Both the position numbers and the translations under genes were made by a program. Below are positions 49,606 to 58,354 of a DNA stretch of 64,000 nucleotides, in pieces. The stretch's first letter is position 1, and every line of letters begins with the position of its first letter. A model generated the notes under the pieces. That model saw only the letters and a program-made list of their open reading frames with translations. It had not been told where the DNA came from and searched no databases. This DNA is from Streptosporangium carneum (GTDB lineage Bacteria; Actinomycetota; Actinomycetes; Streptosporangiales; Streptosporangiaceae): assembly GCF_027922005.1 (NCBI RefSeq), contig NZ_BSEV01000001.1:645638-709637 (forward strand). Direction: 5' to 3'.

Positions 49606-49881
49606 GTGGCCAGAAGTAAGGGACGCTCAGGCCGTCCCTACCGCCGTCTCCGCGACCAGGTCCGCGCCGCCTCCCGCGTCTGCTGGATCTGCGGGCACGC
49701 CATCGACCTCACCCTTCCCCCTCGCCACCCCCTGAGCTGGACCCTCGACCACCTCGTGCCCCTGTCCAAGGGCGGCGACCCGCTCGACCCGAGCAACGCG
49801 AGGGCAGCGCACTACCGATGCAACAGCGGACGCGGTAACCGCCTCCGCGCACGCCAGCCCACCACCTCGCGACGCTGGTAA
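49606..49881 (+). CDS. Phage HNH endonuclease
   Basis: A protein of about 91 residues from a GTG at 49606 (an ATG at 49540 is also in frame). The HNH signature is CWICGHAIDLTLPP ... LSWTLDHLVPLSKGGDPLDPSNARAAHYRCNSGRGNR: CxxC, DH, N and the final H/C. Phage HNH proteins coded just before TerS are needed, with the terminase, for cutting at cos sites. A cos site may lie in the gap that follows (49,882-49,990). Confidence 0.8.
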   Translation: MARSKGRSGRPYRRLRDQVRAASRVCWICGHAIDLTLPPRHPLSWTLDHLVPLSKGGDPLDPSNARAAHYRCNSGRGNRLRARQPTTSRRW

Positions 49882-49998
49882 GTCTCTGACCTGTGAGAAC
49901 GTGAGTATGTCCGTTTTTGATCACGGTCATTGGTCGACCCGCGCCCCAGTCTCCCTTTTTCTCCCCCCGGCCTCGGGGGTGCCCGGTCGGAGGTGACC

Positions 49999-50427
49999 AT
50001 GCCCCCTCGCCGTCGTCGGCTCGCCGCAGCACCCGAACCGCCCGCGCGAGAGCGTGCGCCGGACCTGCGCGACGCCGTCCGCGCGGCCGTCGAGGCGATG
50101 GACTGGCTGACCGACTCCGACCAGGCCATGCGAGTGCTCGCGCTGCGGCAGGCCGAGGAGATCGAGAAGGCCATCGACCGGGCCGAGGAACTGGCCGAAC
50201 TGCGCCGGGACCTGGCCGGGGATGAGGGCGCGCTGCGGCGGCTACGGGCGCTGGAGTCGATGTGCGAGGTCACCAAGACCGTCGGCTGGCTCGGCCCGCA
50301 GCTCCAGGGCGTGCTGCGTGATCTCGGCGGCACCCCGGCGGCCCGCAAGGCGATGAAGACGGACAAGCCGATCGGGGGACGTCTTGCTCAGCTACGCGCC
50401 GACGCTGCTGGGGAGCACGATTCCTAG
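49999..50427 (+). CDS. terS: Terminase small subunit
   Basis: A 142-residue protein from the ATG at 49999 (GGAGGTG before it). The sequence APDLRDAVRAAVEAMDWLTDSDQAMRVLALRQAEEIEKAI, with ALESMCEVTKTVGWLGPQLQGVLRDLGGTPAARKAM, is highly helical. It binds packaging-site DNA and recruits the large subunit. It overlaps TerL by 44 bp and is nearly the same as the broken copy at 3,155. Confidence 0.85.
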   Translation: MPPRRRRLAAAPEPPARERAPDLRDAVRAAVEAMDWLTDSDQAMRVLALRQAEEIEKAIDRAEELAELRRDLAGDEGALRRLRALESMCEVTKTVGWLGPQLQGVLRDLGGTPAARKAMKTDKPIGGRLAQLRADAAGEHDS

Positions 50428-51946
50428 GATCTGGACGCCGCCGCTGGTGACCGGCCCGCCGGGGCCGTGTGGGTGCGGGTGCGCCCTGACGCCGGCGACC
50501 TCGCGCGGGTTCTCCGCCGTGGACTTCGGCCGCGACGTCATCGGTGTCCGGCCGATCCCGTGGCAGCGCTGGCTGCTGATCCACGCGCTGGAGGTGCGGC
50601 CCGACGGGAGGTTCCGGTTCCGCACGGTGCTGGTGCTGGTGGCCCGGCAGAACGGCAAGACCACGATCGTCGAGGTCAAGAACCTGTGGAAGATGTTCGT
50701 CCTCGGCGTCGGCCTGGTGATCGGCACCGCCCAGAACCTCGACATCTCCGAGGAGTCGTGGGACAAGGCGGTCGAGATCGTCGAGGGCACGCCGGAGCTG
50801 GCGGCCGAGGTCGCGGCGATTGACCGGACGAACGGCAAGAAGGCGTTGCGCCTGGCCTCGGGCTCCCGCTGGAAGATCGCAGCGGCCTCCCGCCGCGGCG
50901 GCCGAGGACTGAGCGGCGATGACGTCAACCTCGACGAGCTGCGCGAGCACCAGACGTGGGACGCCTGGGGCGCGGTCACCAAGACCACGATGGCCCGTCG
51001 CGACCCGCAGGTCTGGGCCTTCAGCAACGCCGGAGACGATCGCTCGATTGTGCTGAACGAGCTGCTGACCGCTGGCCGCCTGGTCGCTGCCGACCCTGCT
51101 CTCGACCCGTCGATGGGCCTGTTCGAGTGGTCGGCCCCGGACGAGGTGAAATGCACCTGCGGACGGCCGAGCAACAAGCACACCGCGACATGCCGACTTC
51201 AGGACCGTACGGCGTGGGCGCAGGCCAACCCGAGCCTCGGCTACACGGTCACCGAGGAGGCCCTGGCGAGCGCACTGGCCACCGACCCCGAACCGATCTT
51301 CCGCACTGAGTGCCTGTGCCAGAGGGTCGAGTCCCTCATCCCGGAGTGGTCCGTGATCCCCCAGGACGCCTGGAGTGCGGTCGCCGACCCGGCGTCGAAG
51401 CTGGTCGACCCGGTGGCCTTCGCCTTGGACGCGACCCCGGACCGGAGCATGGGCGCGATCGGCGTGGCCGGCCGGCGGGCCGACGGCCTGGACCACGTCG
51501 AGGTCGTCGAGCACCACCCCGGCACCGGATGGATGGTGGCCCGCACGCTGGAGCTGGTGCGGCGCTGGCGGCCGTGCGCCGTGGTGGTCGACGGCGCAGG
51601 TCCGGCCGGCTCGCTCATCGCGCCGCTGGAGGCGGCGGGGATCGAGGTGGTCAAGCCCAGCGCCCGGGAGTACGCCCAGGCGTGCGGGTCCTTCTACGAC
51701 GCGGTGGTGCCGCCGGTGAACGCCGCAGAGGACTGGGCATCGACGCTGCGCCACCTCGATCAGGCCCCGCTGAACGCGGCGCTGGCCGGAGCAGCGAAGC
51801 GCGACTTGGCGGACCTGTGGGCTTGGACCCGCCGCGGCGCCAGCGTGGACATCTCCCCGCTGGTCACGGTGACGCTGGCCCGTTGGGGACACGCGACCCG
51901 GGCGCACCTGCTCGACGACACCGACCCCATGAACAACATCTGGTGA
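50384..51946 (+). CDS. terL: Terminase large subunit
   Basis: A 520-residue ATPase/nuclease from a TTG at 50384. Walker A is VARQNGKTT (residues 86-94), Walker B is DDVNLDELREH (about 179-189), and the C-terminal RNase-H-like nuclease has FALDATPD and VVVDGAGPAG with metal-binding Asp. It drives DNA packaging into the capsid. It is followed by a small membrane protein and portal gene in the normal order. Confidence 0.95.
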   Translation: MLSYAPTLLGSTIPRIWTPPLVTGPPGPCGCGCALTPATSRGFSAVDFGRDVIGVRPIPWQRWLLIHALEVRPDGRFRFRTVLVLVARQNGKTTIVEVKNLWKMFVLGVGLVIGTAQNLDISEESWDKAVEIVEGTPELAAEVAAIDRTNGKKALRLASGSRWKIAAASRRGGRGLSGDDVNLDELREHQTWDAWGAVTKTTMARRDPQVWAFSNAGDDRSIVLNELLTAGRLVAADPALDPSMGLFEWSAPDEVKCTCGRPSNKHTATCRLQDRTAWAQANPSLGYTVTEEALASALATDPEPIFRTECLCQRVESLIPEWSVIPQDAWSAVADPASKLVDPVAFALDATPDRSMGAIGVAGRRADGLDHVEVVEHHPGTGWMVARTLELVRRWRPCAVVVDGAGPAGSLIAPLEAAGIEVVKPSAREYAQACGSFYDAVVPPVNAAEDWASTLRHLDQAPLNAALAGAAKRDLADLWAWTRRGASVDISPLVTVTLARWGHATRAHLLDDTDPMNNIW

Positions 51947-51962
51947 CCTGGTGAGGAGGACG

Positions 51963-52175
51963 ATGGCGCGCTCCTCGCTCATGGCCGACCTGGCGGGCTC
52001 GGCCGGTACGGCGCTCCGCTGGCTGGTCACGGTGCTGCCCGGCCTGGCCGGTCTGGTGCTGGTCTCCTACGGCGCGTGGCTGGCCTGGCCGCCAGCCGGG
52101 TGGATGACAGCGGGCGGGCTGCTGCTGGCCGACCGGGCGTGGGAGCAGATCCGCACCGATCGGAGTGAGTCGTGA
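51963..52175 (+). CDS. Small membrane protein in the packaging region
   Basis: A 70-residue protein with two hydrophobic helices (ALRWLVTVLPGLAGLVLVSYGAWLAW and MTAGGLLLADRAW). GAGGAGG lies just before the ATG at 51963; the GTG at 51951 is an alternative. It overlaps the portal gene by 4 bp. Similar proteins lie between terL and portal in HK97-type actinophages, with unknown function. Confidence 0.65.
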   Translation: MARSSLMADLAGSAGTALRWLVTVLPGLAGLVLVSYGAWLAWPPAGWMTAGGLLLADRAWEQIRTDRSES

Positions 52176-53368
52176 GCATGCTGTTCGGTACGGTCCGGCG
52201 CGCGGAGCCGCTCGAGCGCCGGGAGTCCGCGGACCCGCCGATCCCGCCGAACAGCGCGCTGTCCAGCAGCTACGCCCGGGTGGACCTGAACCGCGCCGAA
52301 GCCTCGCTCCAGAAGGTCGCGGTCTGGGCATCGGTCACCCTGTTGGCGGGCACCGCGGCGATGCTGCCCGTCGACGTCCTGTCTGGCACCGGGGCGGACA
52401 AGCGCGAGCGGCCCAAGCCGCGGTGGCTGCTCGATCCGGCCGGGGACGGCAACGGCCTGGAGGACTGGACGTGGCAGCTCATGTATTCGTGGCTGCTGCG
52501 CGGCAACGGCTTCGGCCTGGTCGGCGAGCGCGATCCGCGCACGGGTGCCGCGACGCAGATCCTCTTGCAGCACCCGGACGAGGTCGCGGCCTGGAAGGAC
52601 CAGGAGGGCAAGCCTCGCTACCGGATCGGCGGCAAAGAGGTTCCGAAGGACCAGGTATGGCACAAGCGCGTCTTTCCGGTGCCCGGCCGCCTGAAGGGCC
52701 TGAGCCCGATCGAGCATCACGCGCTGACCGTCGGCGTCGGTATCGCGGCGTTGCGCTTCGGTAGCCAGTGGTTCGAGGAGGGTGCCCACCCGACCGGCAT
52801 CCTGACCTCGGACAAGAACCTGGATCAGGAGCAGGCGAGCACGGCCAAGCAGCGGTTCCTCGCCGCGATCCGCGGAAAGCGTGAGCCCGTCGTCATGGGG
52901 GCGGGCTGGCAGTACAAGGCCATCCAGATCGCGCCCGGCGAGTCGCAGTTCCTGGAGACCAATCAGTTCACCTCGGCGGAGTGCGCCCGGATCTTCGGGC
53001 CGGGCCTGGCCGAAGTCTTGGGTTACGAGTCTGGCGGGAGCATGACCTACTCTAACGTGGAGTCCCGCAGCCTGCACCTGCTGATCTACGCACTGGACCC
53101 GTGGCTGACCCGGCTGGAGCGGGTGCTGACGGAGCTGTTGCCGCGCCCGCAGTACGTGAAGGTCAACAGGAACGCCCTGCTGCGCACGGACCTGCTCACC
53201 AGGTTCCGCGCCTACCAGATCGGTATCCGCAACCACTTCCAGACGCCGGACGAGGCGAGGGAGCTGGAGGACAGGCCGCCGCTGACCCCCGAGCAGATCA
53301 CCCAGTTCACCACGCTCCCGCCGACCGGCGGCTCGGGCGCGTCGGACAGCACCAGCCAGGAGGAGTAG
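52172..53368 (+). CDS. Portal protein (HK97 type)
   Basis: A 398-residue protein from a GTG at 52172. It carries typical portal blocks: RAEASLQKVAVWASVTLLAGTAAMLPV near the start, GLSPIEHHALTVGVGIAALRFGSQWFEEGAHPTGIL, and GPGLAEVLGYESGGSMTYSNVESRSLHLLIYALDPWLTRLERVLTELL in the crown. It makes the 12-fold ring through which DNA enters the capsid. Confidence 0.9.
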   Translation: MSMLFGTVRRAEPLERRESADPPIPPNSALSSSYARVDLNRAEASLQKVAVWASVTLLAGTAAMLPVDVLSGTGADKRERPKPRWLLDPAGDGNGLEDWTWQLMYSWLLRGNGFGLVGERDPRTGAATQILLQHPDEVAAWKDQEGKPRYRIGGKEVPKDQVWHKRVFPVPGRLKGLSPIEHHALTVGVGIAALRFGSQWFEEGAHPTGILTSDKNLDQEQASTAKQRFLAAIRGKREPVVMGAGWQYKAIQIAPGESQFLETNQFTSAECARIFGPGLAEVLGYESGGSMTYSNVESRSLHLLIYALDPWLTRLERVLTELLPRPQYVKVNRNALLRTDLLTRFRAYQIGIRNHFQTPDEARELEDRPPLTPEQITQFTTLPPTGGSGASDSTSQEE

Positions 53369-54052
53369 ATGAACCTCGCCGAACGCGCGAAGACCGGCGG
53401 GCGCGAGCGTCGCGCCTACCCCGTCCAGCTCGAGGTCCGCGGCAAGGCCGGGGCGCTCGTGGAGATCACCGGCTACGCCACGGTGTACGAGCAGACCTAC
53501 GAGATGTGGGACATGTTCGGTGCCTATGACGAGGTGGTCCGCGAGGGTGCTGGCACCAAGACCCTGGGCGAGAACCCGCAGACGCAGCTCCTGCTCAACC
53601 ACGGCGGCCTGTCGATGGCCTACACCCACGCCGGGACGCTGCGCCTGGCCGAGGAACCGCAGGGCCTGCATCTGGCGGCCGACGTCAACACCGCCCGCGG
53701 CGACATCCGGGACATGGTGCTGGCCATCGAGGACGGAAACGTCGACGAGATGTCGTTTGCGTTCAGAGTGACTCGCCAGCAGTGGAGCCCGGACTACATG
53801 CAGCGCGACATCATCGAGTACAGCCTGCACCGCGGCGACGTGAGCGTGGTCAACTTCGGCGCGAACCCCGCAACCAGTGTCGCGCTGCGCGGCCTGGACC
53901 TCGACCGCATGGGCGACGAGCAGGCCCGCGCCCTGTACGAGCGGCTCGGCCAGCGACTCGCGCCGCCCGCCCCGCCTGCTCCCCCCGCACCTGAGACCCA
54001 GCGACGCAATCCGCTGTCGCTGTTCGAGGCCGAGGCCGCAGTCCTCGGCTGA
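53369..54052 (+). CDS. Prohead protease (HK97 family)
   Basis: A 227-residue protease. The catalytic motifs are His78 (LLLNHGG) and Ser129 (DEMSFAF), in a fold known from herpes and HK97 assembly proteases. The C-terminal 25 residues are Pro-rich (APPAPPAPPAP). It cuts the capsid scaffold part during head maturation. Its ATG follows the portal stop directly. Confidence 0.9.
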   Translation: MNLAERAKTGGRERRAYPVQLEVRGKAGALVEITGYATVYEQTYEMWDMFGAYDEVVREGAGTKTLGENPQTQLLLNHGGLSMAYTHAGTLRLAEEPQGLHLAADVNTARGDIRDMVLAIEDGNVDEMSFAFRVTRQQWSPDYMQRDIIEYSLHRGDVSVVNFGANPATSVALRGLDLDRMGDEQARALYERLGQRLAPPAPPAPPAPETQRRNPLSLFEAEAAVLG

Positions 54053-54175
54053 TCCCGCCTGACCCCTGACGCGCCGGAGCCACGCCGGAGCGTCCTGCGG
54101 CATGCCCGCAGGTCGCCACCACCTGGCCACCACCCGGACGGACGACGGCACGACCCACTCACGAAGGAGGGCTCC

Positions 54176-55561
54176 ATGCTGGAGTTCCTGCGCCAGCAGC
54201 TCGCGAAGCTGCTGGAGGAGAGGGCCGCGCTGCGTACCGAGCTGGACGCCGTTCTGACGGCTCCCCGGGCTGAGCAGCGCGACCTCAATGAGGAAGAGGC
54301 CACCGCGTTCGCCGAGAAGCGCGAAGCGATCAAGGCCAAGGACACCGAGATCGAGCAGCGTCGCGAGCGCATCGCCGAGCTGGAGGAGGACGCGAAGCGC
54401 GAGGCCCGCGCCGCCGAGCTGACCGCCCAGTACGGCCAGACCGGCGAGGCCCGGGAGCGTGCCTCCGGCGTGCAGGTCACCGCCGAGCCGGAGACCTACC
54501 GCCGCGGCGGCAAGGTCTCCTACTTCCGGGACCTGGTCCGCGCCCAGCTCCAGGGCTCGCGCGACGCGGTCGAGCGGCTCGCGAGGAACGACCGCGAGGT
54601 GGCCGCCGCCCTGGAGAAGAGGGCGTTGTCCACGACCGACGGCGCCGGCGGTGAGTTCGTGCCGCCCCTGTGGATGATCGACGAGTACGTGGGCCTGGCC
54701 CGCGCCGCCCGGGTGGTGGCCAACCGGATGCGGCCGATGCCCCTGCCGGGCGGCACCGACTCCATCAACCTTCCGAGGCTCGCCACCGGTACGGCGGTCG
54801 CCGAGCAGGCGACGCAGAACACCGCGGTCCAGAACACCGACGCGACCACGGGCAGCGTGGCGGCGGCCGTGGCCACGATCGCCGGCCAGCAGGTGGTCTC
54901 GCTCCAGCTCATCGAGCAGAGCCCGATCAACATGGACGATGTCCTCCTGGCCGACTTGGCGGCGGACTACGCCATCAAGGCCGACGTCTTCGTTCTCACG
55001 AACAACGCCGCCGGGAAGCGTGGCCTGCTCAACGTGTCCGGTGCCAACGCCGTGACCTACACGGACGCGAGCCCCACGGCGGGCGAGCTGTACGCCAAGG
55101 TGGCTGACGCGATCCAGCAGATTCACACGGGCCGGTTCATGCCGCCGGATGTGATCTTCATGCACCCGCGGCGCTGGGCGATGCTGCTGAGCGCCCTGGA
55201 CTCGGCGGGCCGTCCGCTGGTGACCCCGGCGGCCAACGCGCCGCAGAACGTCCTGGCGGCCGTCGGTGAGATCAACTCCGAGGGCTTCGTAGGAAGCATG
55301 CAGGGATTGCCGGTCTTCGTGGATCCCAATATCCCGATCAACCTCGGTGCGGGCACCAACGAGGACCGGATCATCGTCGCGCGTAGCTCCGACGTGATCC
55401 TGTTCGAGGGCACCCCGAGGTCGGAGACGTTCCGGGAGACGAAGGCAGCCGAGCTGTCGGTCCTGCTCCGGTTCTACAACTACGTGGCGCTGCACTCCGA
55501 GCGCTACCCGAAGTCGATCAGCGTGATCAGCGGTACGGGCCTGGTCACCCCGACGTTCTAG
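54176..55561 (+). CDS. Major capsid protein (HK97 fold)
   Basis: A 461-residue protein. The first 110 residues are a coiled-coil scaffold (LEFLRQQLAKLLEERAALRTEL ... EIEQRRERIAELEEDAKREARAAEL) expected to be removed by the protease. The mature part has LSTTDGAGGEFVPPLWMIDEYVGLARAARVV (N-arm), ADYAIKADVFVLTNNAAGKRGLLN, and FIMHPRRWA-like (FMHPRRWAMLLSALDSAGRPL), then a LRFYNYVALHSERYPKSI end. AAGGAGG precedes the ATG. The 123-bp gap before the gene may hold a promoter. Confidence 0.95.
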   Translation: MLEFLRQQLAKLLEERAALRTELDAVLTAPRAEQRDLNEEEATAFAEKREAIKAKDTEIEQRRERIAELEEDAKREARAAELTAQYGQTGEARERASGVQVTAEPETYRRGGKVSYFRDLVRAQLQGSRDAVERLARNDREVAAALEKRALSTTDGAGGEFVPPLWMIDEYVGLARAARVVANRMRPMPLPGGTDSINLPRLATGTAVAEQATQNTAVQNTDATTGSVAAAVATIAGQQVVSLQLIEQSPINMDDVLLADLAADYAIKADVFVLTNNAAGKRGLLNVSGANAVTYTDASPTAGELYAKVADAIQQIHTGRFMPPDVIFMHPRRWAMLLSALDSAGRPLVTPAANAPQNVLAAVGEINSEGFVGSMQGLPVFVDPNIPINLGAGTNEDRIIVARSSDVILFEGTPRSETFRETKAAELSVLLRFYNYVALHSERYPKSISVISGTGLVTPTF

Positions 55562-55637
55562 TACGCCACCGGACCGGGCGGGGCCGCGCGCTCCGCCCGG
55601 CCGGTCCCGCACACCCATCTACCTGGAGGCATCACCC

Positions 55638-56054
55638 ATGGCTGAGATCGACGGCGTGCAGCCGACCCCGGAGAAGGCCGAGGAGCAGCAGGCCGACAAC
55701 TCGTGGCCGAAGCCGGGCGAGGAGGGCTACGTCCACCCCGACGGCACCCCGCAGAGCGTGCAGCAGCTCGAAGACAACCGCAGGGCGGCGGCCGACCGGG
55801 CGGCTGCGGGCAGCGTCGTCCACGGTGCTCCGCTGGCGACCCCAGGGCCGGACGTGCAGGCCGAGCGGGACAAGGCTGTCGAGCGGGCCGAGTCCTACGA
55901 CGGCACCACCACCGAGCAGGCCGAGGAGCACCTGACCGAGTGGATCGAGGAGAAGACCGAGGAGAAGGCCGACGAGGCGGCCGACGACGAGCAGGCCAAG
56001 CCCGCCGCCCGCCGGACCCGGGCCTCGCGGTCCGCGGACACCAAGAAGGAGTAG
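55638..56054 (+). CDS. Head-associated protein, acidic
   Basis: A 138-residue, Glu/Ala-rich and probably disordered protein (EKAEEQQADNSWPKPGEEGYVHPDGTPQSVQQLEDNRR) ending in basic RRTRASRSADTKKE. Placed after capsid, as many decoration or adaptor proteins are. AAGGAG-like site (TGGAGGC) before the ATG. No fold recognised. Confidence 0.6.
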   Translation: MAEIDGVQPTPEKAEEQQADNSWPKPGEEGYVHPDGTPQSVQQLEDNRRAAADRAAAGSVVHGAPLATPGPDVQAERDKAVERAESYDGTTTEQAEEHLTEWIEEKTEEKADEAADDEQAKPAARRTRASRSADTKKE

Positions 56055-56057
56055 GAC

Positions 56058-56345
56058 ATGCCGGAGCAGGTGCCGGTCCGCTCGGTGCGGACCGGCGGCA
56101 CCGACTACATCGAGGTCCCGACTCCTGAAGAGCAGCAGGTCGCGGCCCTGCGTCGAGAGCACGCCGGCTACCTGACGCGCGGCCTGGGCGACCGGGCCGA
56201 GCAGGTGGCCGCCGAGCTGCGGCGCCTGGGTGCGGACGTCGAGGAGGGCCAGGAGCAGCGGGAGACGCCGCGCGTTCCGGAGCCGGAGAACACCGCCGAC
56301 TCCCGGCCGCTCCAGCGCACCGCCCGGCGCGGTCGCCGCGAGTAG
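56058..56345 (+). CDS. Small head-tail region protein
   Basis: A 95-residue protein (MPEQVPVRSVRTGGTDYIEVPTPEEQQVAALRREHAGYLT) of polar composition. It starts 3 bp after the gene before. A helix LGDRAEQVAAELRRLGADVEEG is visible, the end is disordered. Unknown precise role. Confidence 0.55.
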   Translation: MPEQVPVRSVRTGGTDYIEVPTPEEQQVAALRREHAGYLTRGLGDRAEQVAAELRRLGADVEEGQEQRETPRVPEPENTADSRPLQRTARRGRRE

Positions 56346-56348
56346 GCG

Positions 56349-57140
56349 ATGACCTACGCCTTCGGGGCACCGGCCCGGCTAACCACGGAGATCCGCTCCA
56401 GCGGCCAGCTCGTCACCCCGGCGTCCATCACGCTGACGATCCGGCTGCCGGACGGTACGACCGCCGGGCCGCTGACCCCGCCCGCGGACGGCGTAGGGCT
56501 CTACCACTACGACTACGTCTCACCCCAGGCCGGGCGGCACATCGCCCGATGGACCAGCACCGGCCCGGCGACCGCGACCGAGGAGCCGTTCGACGTCGCG
56601 CCGATGTGGGACGCCGGAATCGTCTCCCTCGCCGAGACGAAGAAGCACCTGAACATCACCTCGACGGCCGATGACGCCGAGCTGGCCGAGGTGGTTCGCG
56701 CGGTGACGCCGGTCGTCGAGCGGCACGCCGGGGCGGTGACGCGCCGGATCCACGTCGAGGACCACCCGGGCGGCTACGCCTTGGCGCTCCAGCACACTCC
56801 GGTCCTGACCATCACCTCGATCACCGGGGCGCGGCCGGGCGTGCTGAACCAGGCGGTGGACCAGCTCGCCGACGCCCAGGTGACCGGCGTGGTTCAGCGT
56901 CTCGACGGCGGGTGGATCTCCGGGCCGGTGCGGGTGACCTACACCGCGGGCCGCACCGAGGTACCGGCGAACGTCCGCCTGGCCGCGCTGATCATCATCG
57001 GCCACCTGTGGGAGATCCAGCGCGGCACCGTGGCCCCGCGGCTCGGCGGCGACGACGAGGTGTGGGATCCGCGGGCCGGGTTCGCCGTGCCAAGGCGGGC
57101 GCTGGAGCTTCTGGGCGAGCAGGTATCAGGAATCGCGTGA
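56349..57140 (+). CDS. Head-tail connector (gp6-like) with N-terminal beta domain
   Basis: A 263-residue protein. The N-terminal 90 residues form an Ig-like beta domain (PARLTTEIRSSGQLVTPASITLTIRLPDG). The C-terminal part is the gp6/head-tail adaptor domain: IVSLAETKKHLNITSTADDAELAEVVRAVTPVVERH, and then VPANVRLAALIIIGHLWEIQRG. This adaptor binds below the portal. Confidence 0.8.
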   Translation: MTYAFGAPARLTTEIRSSGQLVTPASITLTIRLPDGTTAGPLTPPADGVGLYHYDYVSPQAGRHIARWTSTGPATATEEPFDVAPMWDAGIVSLAETKKHLNITSTADDAELAEVVRAVTPVVERHAGAVTRRIHVEDHPGGYALALQHTPVLTITSITGARPGVLNQAVDQLADAQVTGVVQRLDGGWISGPVRVTYTAGRTEVPANVRLAALIIIGHLWEIQRGTVAPRLGGDDEVWDPRAGFAVPRRALELLGEQVSGIA

Positions 57141-57146
57141 GGTGAC

Positions 57147-57455
57147 ATGAGGCTGTCGATCGCCGGGATGCCGTATCGGGCGGACTACCGGTTGGAGCTG
57201 GACGGGCACAACGTGGCCCGCGGCCTCCAGCGGGCGGTGCTGGATCTGGACCGCAACAGCATGCCGACGCTGGAGCTGGAGATTCGCGTCCACGAGGTCG
57301 AGCGGCTCGACGTCGAGGAGGTCGAGGTGGTCCTGCCGGAGGCGACCCGGGACCTACTGACCCGAATCGGCTGGACGCCGCCCGGAGGTCAGGTTGAACC
57401 TGACCCCGTGACAGGTCAGGTTCAACCTGACCCCGGACCGGCGGCCGGAGCATAA
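57147..57455 (+). CDS. Prophage head-tail region protein
   Basis: A 102-residue protein (SIAGMPYRADYRLELDGHNVARGLQRAVLDLDRNSMPTLELEIRVH) with beta-strand pattern. Its last 20 codons hold two palindromes that code a repeated GQV(E/Q)PDP. No family recognised. AGGTG lies just before the ATG. Confidence 0.6.
   Translation: MRLSIAGMPYRADYRLELDGHNVARGLQRAVLDLDRNSMPTLELEIRVHEVERLDVEEVEVVLPEATRDLLTRIGWTPPGGQVEPDPVTGQVQPDPGPAAGA
57387..57432. repeat. Two 19-bp palindromes, 27 bp apart
   Basis: GGTCAGGTTGAACCTGACC (57387-57405) and GGTCAGGTTCAACCTGACC (57414-57432) are each near-perfect palindromes and are also reverse complements of each other. They lie inside the 3' end of a gene, 9 codons apart, so they encode near-identical peptides. 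The pair can form two hairpins or one long stem. Confidence 0.85.
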
Positions 57456-57458
57456 GCC

Positions 57459-57908
57459 ATGCCGCAGACTGTGAGCACCGTCCCGGCCGTCCTGGAAGCC
57501 CTGGTGGCCGCCGCCCGCCGAGTGCTTCCCGGTGTGCAGGTGGTGGACGGCCAGCCGCTCGCGGCCGATCAGGAGATCATCTGTGTCGGCTTCACCGGGG
57601 AGCCCGGTGAGACGTCCGTGGAGAACGTCCGCACCCGCGAGCAGGTGACGCTGGACCCTGACCGCGAGTCCTACGAGATCACCTGTCTGGTCGCCGTACT
57701 GCGCGGAGAGGCCGACGCCGCCGCCGTGCGGGCGCGGGTCTACGAGATGGTGAGCATCCTGGCTGGCGAGCTGGCCACCGACCCGACCCTCGGCGGGGTG
57801 TGTGGGCGAACGCAGCTCACCACTGAGGACCTGGCCCAAGAGCAGACCACCAAGGGCGCACAGGCTGTCGTCCGGTTCGTGATCACCGTGGATGCCTGGA
57901 CGTACTGA
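57459..57908 (+). CDS. Tail terminator/head-closure-like protein
   Basis: A 149-residue protein starting MPQTVSTVPAVLEALVAAARRVLPGVQVVDGQPL, with a beta core YEITCLVAVLRGEADAAAVRARVYEMVSILAGEL and end AVVRFVITVDAWTY. The position after the connector and the alpha/beta pattern suit a tail terminator type protein. The family is inferred. Confidence 0.6.
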   Translation: MPQTVSTVPAVLEALVAAARRVLPGVQVVDGQPLAADQEIICVGFTGEPGETSVENVRTREQVTLDPDRESYEITCLVAVLRGEADAAAVRARVYEMVSILAGELATDPTLGGVCGRTQLTTEDLAQEQTTKGAQAVVRFVITVDAWTY

Positions 57909-58342
57909 TGGCCAAGGAGCAGAGCGGCACCGACGAACTGCGGCGGCTGGTGCGTGACCTGGGGGCACTGCCCGCCGAGGTGCGCAAGGAGCTGCGGCCT
58001 GCGCTGCGCAAGGCCGGGACGCGGGCGCGCACCCGGGCGAAGGCGAACGCGAGCTGGTCGCGGCGCATCCCGCGAGCGATCCGCCTTCAGGTGAGCTTCG
58101 CCAAACGCCGGCCAGGCGTGGCCCTGTCGGTGAACAAGCAGCGGGCACCGCACGCGAGGCCGCTGGAGAACCTCGGCAAGCCGGGCACCTTCCGCCACCC
58201 GCTGTTCGGCGACCGCAAACGCTGGGTGGCACAGCGCGCCCGCCCCTTCTTCTTCCCTGCCGCCGCGGCCGAGTGGCAGCAGATCGACCGCGACGTGGCC
58301 ACCGCCGTGGACGCCGCCGCGCGCAAGCACGGATTCCGATGA
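57908..58342 (+). CDS. HK97-gp10-like tail completion protein
   Basis: A 144-residue protein: LRRLVRDLGALPAEVRKELRPALRKAGTRARTRAKANASWSRRI, followed by beta strands (RLQVSFAKRRPGVALSVNKQ) and ARPFFFPAAAAEWQQID. The basic helix, Arg-rich centre and aromatic end match the gp10 group. It overlaps its neighbour by 1 bp. Confidence 0.7.
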   Translation: MAKEQSGTDELRRLVRDLGALPAEVRKELRPALRKAGTRARTRAKANASWSRRIPRAIRLQVSFAKRRPGVALSVNKQRAPHARPLENLGKPGTFRHPLFGDRKRWVAQRARPFFFPAAAAEWQQIDRDVATAVDAAARKHGFR

Positions 58343-58354
58343 GAGGACGAACCG

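Noticed and set aside
52067..55618. A 1183-codon minus-strand open frame across the head genes
   Set aside because: It is the antisense shadow of TerL-portal-protease-capsid genes, rich in Arg/His/Leu/Gly, with no domain; long antisense frames are normal in DNA of this GC content.
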